NCBI GenBank assembly: GCA_020630875.1
Contig: JAHDIH010000002.1
Location: forward strand, 495,332 to 559,331
Length of the DNA stretch: 64,000 nt
Direction: 5' to 3'
From: Deltaproteobacteria bacterium
GTDB lineage: Bacteria > Myxococcota_A > Polyangia > Haliangiales > Haliangiaceae
The position numbers and the translations under genes are program-made. A model generated the notes under the pieces. It did not search any database. It was not told where the DNA came from and saw nothing but the letters and a program-made list of their open reading frames with translations. Shown here in pieces: positions 17,361 through 25,780 of this stretch. Position 1 is the first letter of the stretch. The number at the start of each line of letters is the position of its first letter.

Positions 17361-17389
17361 CAAAGGAGTGATCCCAATTCACTCCTTTG
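17361..17389. repeat. 11-bp perfect hairpin overlapping a stop codon
   Basis: CAAAGGAGTGA (17361-17371) and TCACTCCTTTG (17379-17389) are perfect inverted copies with a 7-nt loop. The right arm contains the minus-strand TGA stop of the gene ending at 17379. No T-tract follows on either strand, so it is not a canonical terminator; it may stabilise the 3' end of the message. Confidence 0.6.
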
Positions 17390-18200
17390 CGGATTTGGCC
17401 TTTCTGGCGATATCGGTGACCGTTAGAGCCAAGCCCTTTTCAGTTTTGGTGAGGGTCTCTTTTCGCGAGGCTCCGATAAACGTCACTGCAGTAATCCTAG
17501 GGTGGTAATTCTCCGCTAAGCTAAGCACAGATAGCAAAGCGGTACGTCTTTCTTCTTCAGTTCTACTGAACCAATCACTACCTATGAGTGAAGCCTCAAG
17601 TCGTTTCGCCTTTTTGTCGTATTCAAGATTTTCCAACTGATGAATTTTGCTAATTGATGCAAACTGAGATGCTTCCCCGAAGTGGGGAGGAAGCGGGGGA
17701 CTTTTTGGCAAGACAACGTAGGCGGCTACTAGAAGAGTCCCAAGAAGCGCAAGCAAGATAGCTGACGAACGAATGATTCGTTTTCGTGGGATGACAACCT
17801 TAGGTTTTTTGGGGACTTCTCGTCTGGCAGCTTGTTCGGCTTGATAGGCTTCCGGATTAAGGATGCGCATGAGCATTTCATCGTTCATCTCGCATCGATC
17901 AAGGTATCTAAACTTCTCTAGCGCTTCGATTCCTTCTGCTTCCGAAGGTACAATGCAACTGGAAAATCCTAGCTTTCCGTGAATTGCTTCTAGGCGAAGA
18001 ATGCCAGGAAGTACATCTGATTGTTCGTACGACGAAAAGAGTCGCCAAAGCGGTGTTAAATCCAGAGTCCCCTTTTGTTTGATGAGCCGTATCTCACCGT
18101 TAATTACCGATTCTAGAGTATCTCGGGCGATGTGGGTGATAAGTGGAGAACGAGCAAACACCCCAGTTACCACTTTGCCTAGATGAAAATCACTAATCAC
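17379..18200 (-). CDS. membrane protein of unknown function opening with ISDFHLG
   Basis: A 273-residue protein. It begins 'ISDFHLGKV', which resembles the first metal-binding motif of metallophosphoesterases (DxH), but the other motifs of that fold are absent. A helical region (about 15-140) and a basic stretch (PKKPKVVIPRKRIIRS) precede one transmembrane helix (AILLALLGTLLVAAYVVLP). An extracytoplasmic domain of about 85 residues follows. The frame remains open to 18371, but GTG at 18200 has TATGAT exactly 6 nt upstream and leaves a normal 70-bp divergent gap to the pilin-like gene. Function unknown; neighbours suggest a pilus or secretion context. Confidence 0.6.
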   Translation of the reverse strand: MISDFHLGKVVTGVFARSPLITHIARDTLESVINGEIRLIKQKGTLDLTPLWRLFSSYEQSDVLPGILRLEAIHGKLGFSSCIVPSEAEGIEALEKFRYLDRCEMNDEMLMRILNPEAYQAEQAARREVPKKPKVVIPRKRIIRSSAILLALLGTLLVAAYVVLPKSPPLPPHFGEASQFASISKIHQLENLEYDKKAKRLEASLIGSDWFSRTEEERRTALLSVLSLAENYHPRITAVTFIGASRKETLTKTEKGLALTVTDIARKAKSAKE

Positions 18201-18270
18201 AATAATATCATATCCGGTATTAGCGCTAATTTCGACTTTGCTTTCACTGAACCGTCGGGCAAAATGAAGT

Positions 18271-18807
18271 GTGAGGCGGCCACGCGGATTTGCATTAATA
18301 GAGCTAGTTGTAGCCATCCTTATCATTGGCGCAGTCATACTTGCGATAGCTCCGGTTTTTAGCGAGCGCAAGATGAAATCGAAACATAACGAAGCGCTGA
18401 TTTTCGGTGATGTTATTTTGGATCTTGCGGACTCCTATAGAAAGAAGTCAGGAAAATTTCCTGACACGACCCCTTGGTCTACCAAGCCCACAGAAAACCA
18501 TTCTTGCTGCCCCTCAGCCTGTCTGCCTACCGCATGGGTTGGTGGCGGAAGCTGGGATGATTTAAGATTCGAGCCTGCCAATGCGTATTTCGGAGAGTAC
18601 CGCTGGGTCAACACCACCAACAGTAAGACAATACAACGTGGATATTTGGAGATGATTTTTGATGCAGACTGCGACGGAAACGAGACGCACTACATGTACG
18701 TCATCTCCACTGGTCATGAAGGAGAGTTACTAGACTCAGGAACGGCCAAACCGACAAGCCTTCGAAAGCTGACGGTGATGTCCGACTCACAACGAGAACT
18801 TGATTGA
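18271..18807 (+). CDS. type IV pilin-like / pseudopilin protein
   Basis: A 178-residue protein with a classic prepilin leader: MRRPRG followed by FALIELVVAILIIGAVILAIAP. Cleavage after Gly6 and the Glu at +5 of the mature protein are as required for PilD-type peptidases. The globular part contains Cys pairs (SCCPSAC, DADCDG) and aromatic segments. The length fits minor pilins or type II secretion pseudopilins. Start is GTG at 18271; a stop lies immediately upstream in frame. The PilT-like ATPase and MshEN gene are 4 kb away, consistent with a shared machine but not an operon. Confidence 0.8.
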   Translation: MRRPRGFALIELVVAILIIGAVILAIAPVFSERKMKSKHNEALIFGDVILDLADSYRKKSGKFPDTTPWSTKPTENHSCCPSACLPTAWVGGGSWDDLRFEPANAYFGEYRWVNTTNSKTIQRGYLEMIFDADCDGNETHYMYVISTGHEGELLDSGTAKPTSLRKLTVMSDSQRELD

Positions 18808-18809
18808 AG

Positions 18810-19307
18810 TTATTCTTCTACGTCGCGTAAGAAACGATTAAGAAGTCCGTCAATCATTAGATTACGTTCGCTAACATCGATCTTACCGTCGCGCCAGGTA
18901 CCCTGAATTTCTTCGTAACGTTCGCTAGTCTCTGCAATTAACTTCTTGTGCACACCAACTTGTTCTACGATCTCACGTTGGTTCTTAAAGAAGTACGAAA
19001 CCATTGATGCACCCGCAGCAACCCCCAGTACCATTCCAAGCGGTCCTCCAAGTGCGTATTTCAAACCAAAACGAAGGGCCAAGACTGTGGCTGCGCCTAC
19101 CGCAACGCTTTTCGTTCCGCTTCCGTCAACGACGGAGTCTTTGGCAAGCGAAAGGCTGGTTTGCCCGGCAGCAATAATCAACGCGATAAAGTTTCCACGT
19201 CTTTTCTTCCAACCTAGGTCGTAGTAATTGCGAATCGCTAATTTGAGAAACTCATCGAAGTTGTCGTAAACGTCAACGGATGGTTGTTCATTCTCTGCTG
19301 CTCCCAT
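18810..19307 (-). CDS. membrane protein of unknown function
   Basis: A 165-residue protein. An acidic N-terminus (1-25) is followed by a mixed region and then hydrophobic glycine/alanine-rich segments (about 42-60, 68-85 and 88-108). A charged C-terminal helix (110-165) is rich in Glu/Lys. I recognise no family. TAGACT ends exactly 6 nt before ATG, supporting the start. It is divergent from the TPR-metallopeptidase gene and 2 bp from the stop of the pilin-like gene. Confidence 0.6.
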   Translation of the reverse strand: MGAAENEQPSVDVYDNFDEFLKLAIRNYYDLGWKKRRGNFIALIIAAGQTSLSLAKDSVVDGSGTKSVAVGAATVLALRFGLKYALGGPLGMVLGVAAGASMVSYFFKNQREIVEQVGVHKKLIAETSERYEEIQGTWRDGKIDVSERNLMIDGLLNRFLRDVEE

Positions 19308-19330
19308 ACGGGGAGTCTAGCACCAACTCG

Positions 19331-19359
19331 TTGACAGCGCACAAGATGACGGTCACTCT
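19331..19359 (+). promoter_or_regulatory. sigma-70-like promoter of the TPR-metallopeptidase gene
   Basis: A perfect -35 TTGACA (19331-19336), a 17-nt spacer and CACTCT (19354-19359) lie 6 nt before the ATG at 19366. This is the clearest -35 in the window and places the transcription start at or next to the start codon, i.e. a leaderless message. The weak -10 is balanced by the perfect -35. Confidence 0.65.
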
Positions 19360-19365
19360 CCTTAT

Positions 19366-22131
19366 ATGATTCGAGTATTATTGGCATTGTTGGTGCTTAC
19401 AAGCAGCGCCACAGCGGATACGGCAGCGTCGTATCTATACGCAGGAGACTATAATAACGCGGTAAAAGCTGCCGTTGCAGCCAAAGATTCCCAGTCTAAG
19501 TGGGCAGGGTTTGATGCTGCAATGCTATCCGGGCAGTTGTCGGAGGCGCAAAGGCTTGCAAAGGAGCTCTCGAAGTTTGATGCATTAGACGCAGACGTGG
19601 CTCAAGCAAGGCTAGAGTTTGCCACTGGTAAACGACAATCAGCGCTTTCTCGTTTGGGCAACTACGTGTCCGTGAAAAGAGGGCAAGTAAAAATCCAGCC
19701 GAGTGCTCGAAAGCATTATCTTTTGCAAATTTGGAAGGCCAGATTGCTTCACGATAGCGGCAGAATTGCGGACGCTGAGTCACTGTTTAAGAAGGTAATC
19801 CGCAGCGGCAAGTTAGCTTCCAAGAAATACGAAGAACACGCCTTTCTTTTGGGCACGGCATACGCATATCTAGAAGAATACGAGAGAGCTAATGCTAGAT
19901 TTAGGGACGGTAGAAGAGGGAAGCGCCATAGGGGCAACGTAGCTTGGGGAAATCTCTTTCTGAACAAATACAGTATCGGGGATGCCCAGGCGAGTTTTGA
20001 GGATGTGCTGAAATTCGCGCCGAATCACCCCCATGCGAATGTTGGAATGGCAAAAGTTGTGATTGCACAATCCTACAATCTAGATAAGGCGATGGATTAC
20101 TTACAAGTGGCGCTCAAGACCAATCCCCAAAATACCGATGCACTGGCCATGCAAGCTTCTTTGGCGATTGACCGTAACGATTGGAGTCGCGCCTACAGTT
20201 TACTTGATAAAGTGCATGCCGTTGATCCCGAGCACTTAGAAGGACACGCCTTGCGGGCGACGATTCATTGGATTCTAGATGACAATCCGGCTTACGAGAA
20301 ACGTAAAGCATTGGTGATGAAAATTAATCCAAAGTTTGCACGCTTCTTTCACATTGTTGCTCGGTCCGCACAGCGTGAGCATCGATACAAGCGGGCTGTG
20401 GACCTAGAACTAGAAGCGATTAAACTAAAGCCTGATTACTACGAAGCGATGCAGTCGGTAGGAAGTGGTTACCTTAGACTTGGAGAAGAAAAAGAAGGGA
20501 TCAAATGGCTTGAAAAAGCTTTCAAAGGCGATCCATACAACGTTCGTACCTTCAATTTGTTGAACTTATTTGATGACACAATTCCAAACGATTACGAATT
20601 TATCAAAGTCGGAGATTTGCGGTTTCGGTATCACAAAGAAGAAAAAGCCTTACTTAGGCATGTCGTAGAGCCGTTTCTCGTAGATGCCTATCAAGACATG
20701 ATAAAGCGATATAAGTTTGAACCAGCCAAACCTACGACAATAGAGTTGTTTAAAAGTCTCGAGCATTACTCTGTGAGAACCGTCGGCTTGCCCAATCTCG
20801 GAGCTCTTGGCGTGTGTTTTGGTAAAGTGGTTACTGCGCGTTCACCGTACCGAGGGGATGCGAATTGGGGAATGGTTCTTTACCATGAACTCTCGCACGT
20901 TTTTGCGGTGCAGCTTTCGAACTATCGAGTACCTCGTTGGTATACTGAGGGGCTCTCTGAGTATGAAACTCTACGCAAAGATCCTTCCTGGCGCAGGGAG
21001 AACGACGCGCAGCTCGCGGACTTGCTAAGAAGTAAACGGATTCCATCGATAGTTGATTTAAATCATATGTTTTTGAGTAGGGGGGACGTGATGAACGCTT
21101 ACTATCTTTCCGCGGTAACGATTGACTATTTGGTTGGCAACTATGGTTTTGACAAAATTGTTGATGGATTACGCATGTACGGTAAAGGGAATCAAACTGG
21201 CGCGGTAATTGGTCACATCACAGGGCTTAGCGTGGAACAATTCGACAAAAAGTTTCAGAGCTACCTTTCGAAAAGGTTAGCTCGTTACCTTCAGCAGTTT
21301 CAGTTGCCACAAAAAGGATACGACGACCCGGTGGTATGGGAGAAGAATCTCTCCGCTAAGCCCAATGACGCGCAAACCAGAGCAGGGTTGGCGCTATCTT
21401 GGTTCTATGCAGGAGATGCTGGAAAAACGATTTCTAACGCTAACAAAGCTTTGGAAATCGATAGCAAAAACGCCCTAGCTACCTATCTGTTGGCTGAAGT
21501 TTCGTACGTAAAAAAGAACTGGGAAGAGGCTAGCAAATACTTCTCGCAGATGATCGCTAATGGCCAAAGTAGTTATGAGATTCTAGGTCGACTAGCCGGT
21601 CTCGCTCAAAAAGCCGGCGACACCAAGAAGGCAATTGCTTACTGGTGCGCAGCGAAAAAGGCCCGACCAGAGTGGTCGGTTCCGTATAGTGAGTTGTATG
21701 AGTTGCACAAGAAGGAAGGGAACCTCGACAGAGCATTACTCGAGCTTCAGTCCTACGTCCGGATCGAACAAATGGCGGCCGGCCCTGCTTTCGACTTGCT
21801 TGAGCAATTAGTCGATCGTAGTCAGTGGAATGGCGTGGTGCAATTTGCGAGGCACGCGATTTTCATTGCTCCCGCAGAACCGAGACTTCACGTGATGCTC
21901 TCCAGAGCTAATAATGAGCTGGGAAATCCTAAGGAAGCATTACACTCCGCAGAGGCTGCAATGCTTCTTGCAAAAAGGAATCGGCGTCCCGGTCTTGCAC
22001 AAATAGAGCTTGCAAGGGCTTTGAATTCGCTTGGAAAAAAAGGAGAGGCTTTAGCTGCGATAAATGCTGCTTTGGCAAGTGAGCCAGGAAATCAACGGGC
22101 ACTTAAGCTCAAGCGTGAGATTCAGAAATAG
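19366..22131 (+). CDS. secreted TPR protein with gluzincin metallopeptidase domain
   Basis: A 921-residue protein with a signal peptide (MIRVLLALLVLTSSATA). Residues 20-430 are a series of TPR-like helical repeats. A peptidase_MA-like domain follows with the zinc motif HELSH at 507-511 and the third ligand Glu in WYTEGLSEYE about 24 residues later. More TPRs fill residues 680-921. It should act in the periplasm or outside the outer membrane. This architecture recurs in myxobacteria; substrates are unknown. Its 3' end overlaps the convergent PilZ-receiver gene by 23 bp. Confidence 0.85.
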   Translation: MIRVLLALLVLTSSATADTAASYLYAGDYNNAVKAAVAAKDSQSKWAGFDAAMLSGQLSEAQRLAKELSKFDALDADVAQARLEFATGKRQSALSRLGNYVSVKRGQVKIQPSARKHYLLQIWKARLLHDSGRIADAESLFKKVIRSGKLASKKYEEHAFLLGTAYAYLEEYERANARFRDGRRGKRHRGNVAWGNLFLNKYSIGDAQASFEDVLKFAPNHPHANVGMAKVVIAQSYNLDKAMDYLQVALKTNPQNTDALAMQASLAIDRNDWSRAYSLLDKVHAVDPEHLEGHALRATIHWILDDNPAYEKRKALVMKINPKFARFFHIVARSAQREHRYKRAVDLELEAIKLKPDYYEAMQSVGSGYLRLGEEKEGIKWLEKAFKGDPYNVRTFNLLNLFDDTIPNDYEFIKVGDLRFRYHKEEKALLRHVVEPFLVDAYQDMIKRYKFEPAKPTTIELFKSLEHYSVRTVGLPNLGALGVCFGKVVTARSPYRGDANWGMVLYHELSHVFAVQLSNYRVPRWYTEGLSEYETLRKDPSWRRENDAQLADLLRSKRIPSIVDLNHMFLSRGDVMNAYYLSAVTIDYLVGNYGFDKIVDGLRMYGKGNQTGAVIGHITGLSVEQFDKKFQSYLSKRLARYLQQFQLPQKGYDDPVVWEKNLSAKPNDAQTRAGLALSWFYAGDAGKTISNANKALEIDSKNALATYLLAEVSYVKKNWEEASKYFSQMIANGQSSYEILGRLAGLAQKAGDTKKAIAYWCAAKKARPEWSVPYSELYELHKKEGNLDRALLELQSYVRIEQMAAGPAFDLLEQLVDRSQWNGVVQFARHAIFIAPAEPRLHVMLSRANNELGNPKEALHSAEAAMLLAKRNRRPGLAQIELARALNSLGKKGEALAAINAALASEPGNQRALKLKREIQK

Positions 22132-22831
22132 AGAATTTCGTTTTCAAAATACCTAACAAACTTTTGAACTTGATAGGTTTTTGCAGAAGAAAATTGGCAC
22201 CCGCGGCCTTGGCTTCTTGAAGTGTTTTCTCATTTTTAGAGAGAACGACTGTGGTAGTGAGTTCGTCATTTAGATTTTCTAAGATCGAGCAAGCTCCGTT
22301 TTCCGGAATCTCTCCGTCTAAAATGACAACGTCAAATCTAGTTTCGTTCATGACCCGCAACACTTGCGAATCATTGCCAACGGTTTTTACGGAAAAGTGA
22401 ATGCTCTCCTTGAACATTTTTGGTGCGCGAGTTTGTAGGCTGTCTTCAATCATTTTACATAGATGGGGGTTATCGTCCGCTACTAGAATCGATACTTCTT
22501 TGGCAACGAGATTGGAGTCCTGCTCCTTTAATCGCCGAATAAACTCTTCAAGCTCTTGCCCTTGTACATCTTGAAACTCGATTCCCACCCCTGGATCACC
22601 GTCGGTTTTACACCACGCTACAAGTCCGCGGACTTTGAATGGATTAACCAAGCCGGGGAAGGACAGCAGAAGAGATATTGTTTCTCCTTTTTCAAAAGCA
22701 TGGTCCGTGGAAATAAAGACGCCGCCTTTGGAGAGGTTCTCGGTATAGTCGATGAGAAGGTCAGAAGCTCCTTGGTATTCAACTCGAAGTGTTGCCTGCG
22801 TTCTGTCTTCTTCCCTCCGTTCGATCCCCAC
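22109..22831 (-). CDS. PilZ-receiver protein
   Basis: A 240-residue cytoplasmic protein. Residues 3-105 form a PilZ domain with the c-di-GMP-binding RREEDR motif at the start and the later N-L-S-x-G-G signature (ENLSKGGVFIST); this looks like the TIGR02266 group known from myxobacteria. Residues 113-235 form a response-regulator receiver with acidic pocket (VADDN), phospho-acceptor Asp in VVILDGEIPE, and Lys in LLQKPIKF. GTG start with TAGAAT exactly 6 nt upstream. The sensor kinase gene lies 32 bp upstream on the same strand and may be its partner, although the receiver gene has its own promoter signature. Confidence 0.87.
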   Translation of the reverse strand: MGIERREEDRTQATLRVEYQGASDLLIDYTENLSKGGVFISTDHAFEKGETISLLLSFPGLVNPFKVRGLVAWCKTDGDPGVGIEFQDVQGQELEEFIRRLKEQDSNLVAKEVSILVADDNPHLCKMIEDSLQTRAPKMFKESIHFSVKTVGNDSQVLRVMNETRFDVVILDGEIPENGACSILENLNDELTTTVVLSKNEKTLQEAKAAGANFLLQKPIKFKSLLGILKTKFSISESHA

Positions 22832-22863
22832 TATTTCATTCTAACTTGCACTAAGCTTCAGTG

Positions 22864-24384
22864 CTAGCGGTGGAGCGGAAGATTTATTTTGAAGCTCGCA
22901 CCACGATTCGAAGTTTCCATCGATAGCTCGCCATTATGTTCGATCACCGTGTTGTTCACCAACGCAAGACCTAGGCCTGTACCGCCTTCTTTGTTCGTGA
23001 CGAAGGGATCAAAAATCGACTCTCTTAGCTCTTCTTCGATCCCCGGTCCGTTGTCGGTTATAGATACAAAAACAAATGCTCCGTGGCTTCCACAAGTCAC
23101 CTCTATTTTTCCGTTAGTCCCACCACACGCTTGGTGAGCATTTCGCAGTAGGTTTAACAATGCCTGGCGCATTTGCCCGCTGTCTAGCATGCAAGGAAGG
23201 GCCTCTGAGCTTCTCTTTAGCGTTAATGTCGTACCATCTTGGGAAATTGCGGGACCATGAAAGTCGATTACATCTGAGACAAGCGTGAACAAGTCTCCTT
23301 TGCTGAGATGGGCTTTAGGAAGTCGAGCGAATTGTAAGTAGTTTTCCGTAATCTTCGTTAACCTGTCGACCTCTCCAAGAATGGCACTGGTCATTGGCTT
23401 TGTTTCTGTATCGATTTTGTCATGAGTTGCAAGCTCTTCCTGTAAGAGATCGACATTAAGTGCAAGCGACGATAGTGGATTTCTTATCTCGTGGGTCATA
23501 GCTGCGGCCATTTTTCCAGCGGCTGCAAAACGAGACGAACGAGCAATTTCTTTCTCGCGGTCTGCCACGGCATCGCTCATCACGTTGAACTCTTTCGCTA
23601 AGCTTGCAATCTCGGTTGGTCCAACCTCATCTATCTTGTGCCCTGACTGACCTTTGGTGAGTTCTGCAACTGCCGAGCTCAATTTCTTGAGCGATCGCAG
23701 ATTGGCGATGGCCCAAAGGATTGTGAGAAGACTTACAAACACGGCGACAGCTCCGAGAGCGATAGCATAGAACCGAACTTTCTCAGCTTGGCCGTTTAGC
23801 TGCGAAGCGGTACGGGTGAGTTCATCTCGTTGGTGAGATTCAAGTAGTGAAATTTGCCTAAGGATATGTTGCTCGTTCTTCTTTAATTCTTCTAACGCGG
23901 TAGCGGAAGATCTAAATCGGTCCATATCCAACTCGCTTAGTTCGTTAAAACTAATCGGGGGAAAATCGAGCAGCTTTTTGTAGAGTCGGTCCTGTTTCGC
24001 TACCAACTGTTCAATGCGGGAAAAATGTTTGCGTCTTGAATCTAAAACCTTGTCTGCGATGGGCAGTTTTTCGAATTCCGACAACGCAAGATCTGCGGCG
24101 TTGAGTTTATTTTTACGGTTGAAACGTAGTCTCAGAATGTGGTGATTGGCGCGGCTTACCACAGTTTCATGTTCAAGCTCGTCGGCCAGAAAAGAATGCA
24201 GGGCTTCTTGACGCGATGCCAAGTCTTTGGTGGCCAGTGAAAACTCTAGGGACCCGAGCCGAATGATCTCGATGTTTTGAGTCAATACCCCCAAATTAGC
24301 CACAGTAAGACCGGACACCACACCAAAGACAACGATGATTAGCGTGAAGCCCGCAATAATCCGCGATGATAACGACTTGAAAAT
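22864..24384 (-). CDS. membrane sensor histidine kinase (HAMP-HisKA-HATPase)
   Basis: A sensor kinase. A periplasmic helical domain (coiled coil, with KKNEQHILRQISLLESHQRDEL) lies between two transmembrane helices. A HAMP linker follows, then HisKA with phospho-acceptor His in AAAMTHEIRNPLSSLALNVDLL, then HATPase_c with N box NLLRNAHQA, G1 DNGPGIEEE, F box FDPF and G2 GGTGLGLALV. The first ordinary start codon is GTG at 24321, which would cut the first transmembrane helix in half. The frame continues upstream with LFIFKSLSSRIIAGFTLIIVVFG, so translation probably begins at a non-standard codon: ATT at 24384 (GGAAG 6 nt before it), CTG at 24390 or ATT at 24360. Probable partner is the downstream receiver. 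Confidence 0.82.
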   Translation of the reverse strand: MFKSLSSRIIAGFTLIIVVFGVVSGLTVANLGVLTQNIEIIRLGSLEFSLATKDLASRQEALHSFLADELEHETVVSRANHHILRLRFNRKNKLNAADLALSEFEKLPIADKVLDSRRKHFSRIEQLVAKQDRLYKKLLDFPPISFNELSELDMDRFRSSATALEELKKNEQHILRQISLLESHQRDELTRTASQLNGQAEKVRFYAIALGAVAVFVSLLTILWAIANLRSLKKLSSAVAELTKGQSGHKIDEVGPTEIASLAKEFNVMSDAVADREKEIARSSRFAAAGKMAAAMTHEIRNPLSSLALNVDLLQEELATHDKIDTETKPMTSAILGEVDRLTKITENYLQFARLPKAHLSKGDLFTLVSDVIDFHGPAISQDGTTLTLKRSSEALPCMLDSGQMRQALLNLLRNAHQACGGTNGKIEVTCGSHGAFVFVSITDNGPGIEEELRESIFDPFVTNKEGGTGLGLALVNNTVIEHNGELSMETSNRGASFKINLPLHR

Positions 24385-24513
24385 AAACAGCTTCCGTGAA
24401 TGATGTCACAACGGTGAGAACCGTTCCAGTTCCTTGCACCATGGACAGAGTTGACTGACATTCAAGAACTGTTCGGGGTATGAAGCACTTAGGCGCTGTT
24501 GTAGGGTGGGCCC

Positions 24514-25629
24514 ATGAGAGTAGTGCTGCTGACAATATTGATGAGTTTGGCTGTTACTTCTTGGGGCGAGTCGATAGCTGTGGTGGGACTCGATCCGGAA
24601 GGTGAAAACTTGACCGACGGCGATATGAAAACAGCGAAACGACTTACGCTAAAGATGCGTGACGCCGTAAAAGAAGGAGCGGTATCAGGGGAACTTTCTG
24701 AGCGTGGCGGTCGTGACTTATTCGAGCTAAAACTTTTGTACGATTGCTCTTTTGTAGAGCCCAATTGCCTCAAGAAAGTCGGAAAGAACCTCGGAGCGGA
24801 AAAGCTGGTATACGGCACCGTAAAGATGGAAATGAGTACGGTCTTTCTGTCGCTTTTCTTGTTCGATGTGGCTGAAGGCAGGTACGTGAAGTCATTTACA
24901 GAGAGAGTTCCGCGGGCGGATCTCGACGCCAGTTATGGGAAGAAACTGATGCGAAGGCTCTTTGGAGTTCCGAATACAGGTATTGTGGAAATAGCAGTTG
25001 AAGACGTTCCCCGTGGTGCTCAAGTGTTGGTAGATGGTACGGCCGTACCGCAAGTGAGCCAAAACAGAGTGGAGTTACCCGTGGGAACCAGCATTGTGGA
25101 AATTCGTTCCAAAGACGGGCGACGGTTTCAAAAGCAAGTGGTGGTGAAAGAGGGAAGTGTCGCGATGCTTTCTGGAGAGTTTCCATCTTCCAAGAAGGCT
25201 AAGCGTGACACCAACAAAGTACTTTTTTGGACCGCCGTGGCCGCAACCGGTGCCAGTGGTATTGCAGCTACAATCTACGGGACTCGCGTACAAGGCTTCG
25301 AACGAGACAAAGAAAAGGCATTGACGTCTCTCGCCGGAGATGGAGTCTTTATCAACAACAACGACGTCTGTGCTGGAGCCAAAGGTTTGTCAGGTCGCAG
25401 CGAGTACGCTCAAATCAACACTGCGTGCAGCAAGGGACAACGTAGTGCCAAGGCGACGAACGTGCTCCTTGGTGTGACGGCCGCCACCACCGCTGCCGCC
25501 GGATACTTTTTCTACAAAGCTTACGTTGCAAAGAAAAAGGGCACTAGCGATGTGGCACCTCCTGCAGTCACTGTGGTTCCGAGTATTGGCAAAGATAGTT
25601 TGGGTGCCGGTCTTACCATCGAATTCTAG
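24514..25629 (+). CDS. periplasmic PEGA-domain protein
   Basis: A 371-residue protein with a signal peptide (MRVVLLTILMSLAVTSWG/ES). Residues 20-150 form an alpha/beta domain resembling the penicillin-binding-activator/TolB-like N-terminal fold seen in deltaproteobacterial PEGA proteins ('CSFVEPNCLKKVGKNLGAEKLVYGTV'). A PEGA-like repeat follows (about 155-225: VEIAVEDVPRGAQVLVDGTAV). Then come two hydrophobic segments around residues 240-255 and 315-330. TAGGGT ends 6 nt before ATG. A structured repeat begins 9 nt after the stop. Confidence 0.7.
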   Translation: MRVVLLTILMSLAVTSWGESIAVVGLDPEGENLTDGDMKTAKRLTLKMRDAVKEGAVSGELSERGGRDLFELKLLYDCSFVEPNCLKKVGKNLGAEKLVYGTVKMEMSTVFLSLFLFDVAEGRYVKSFTERVPRADLDASYGKKLMRRLFGVPNTGIVEIAVEDVPRGAQVLVDGTAVPQVSQNRVELPVGTSIVEIRSKDGRRFQKQVVVKEGSVAMLSGEFPSSKKAKRDTNKVLFWTAVAATGASGIAATIYGTRVQGFERDKEKALTSLAGDGVFINNNDVCAGAKGLSGRSEYAQINTACSKGQRSAKATNVLLGVTAATTAAAGYFFYKAYVAKKKGTSDVAPPAVTVVPSIGKDSLGAGLTIEF

Positions 25630-25638
25630 ATCTCGCTC

Positions 25639-25777
25639 GCTAGGATAGTTCATTCGTGGCGTTACGCGAGACCTCGTGGACATTAGTCCACGTCGGTTGA
25701 CTTGGATTTTCATCCAAGCTCGCAAGCCTTGCGACTGATTATCCTAGCTTCGCTAGGGCTTGGATTTCCATCCAAGC
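25639..25777 (+). ncRNA. structured intergenic element, copy B (candidate RNA motif)
   Basis: Same architecture as the element at 10128. P1: GCTAGGATA (25639-25647) with TATCCTAGC (25740-25748). P2: CGTGGAC-ATTA-GTCCACG (25675-25692). P3: CTTGGAT-TTTC-ATCCAAG (25701-25718). P4: GCTTGGAT-TTCC-ATCCAAGC (25758-25777). Conserved junctions start at 25658 (GGCGTTACGCGAGACCTCG), 25693 (TCGGTT) and 25723 (CAAGCCTTGCG). Relative to copy A, P1 shows three compensated pairs, P2 two and P3 one. Here a second hairpin CCTAG-CTTCG-CTAGG (25743-25757) could compete with P1. It lies between two convergent genes, sense to the PEGA gene. Confidence 0.7.
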
Positions 25778-25780
25778 TGG

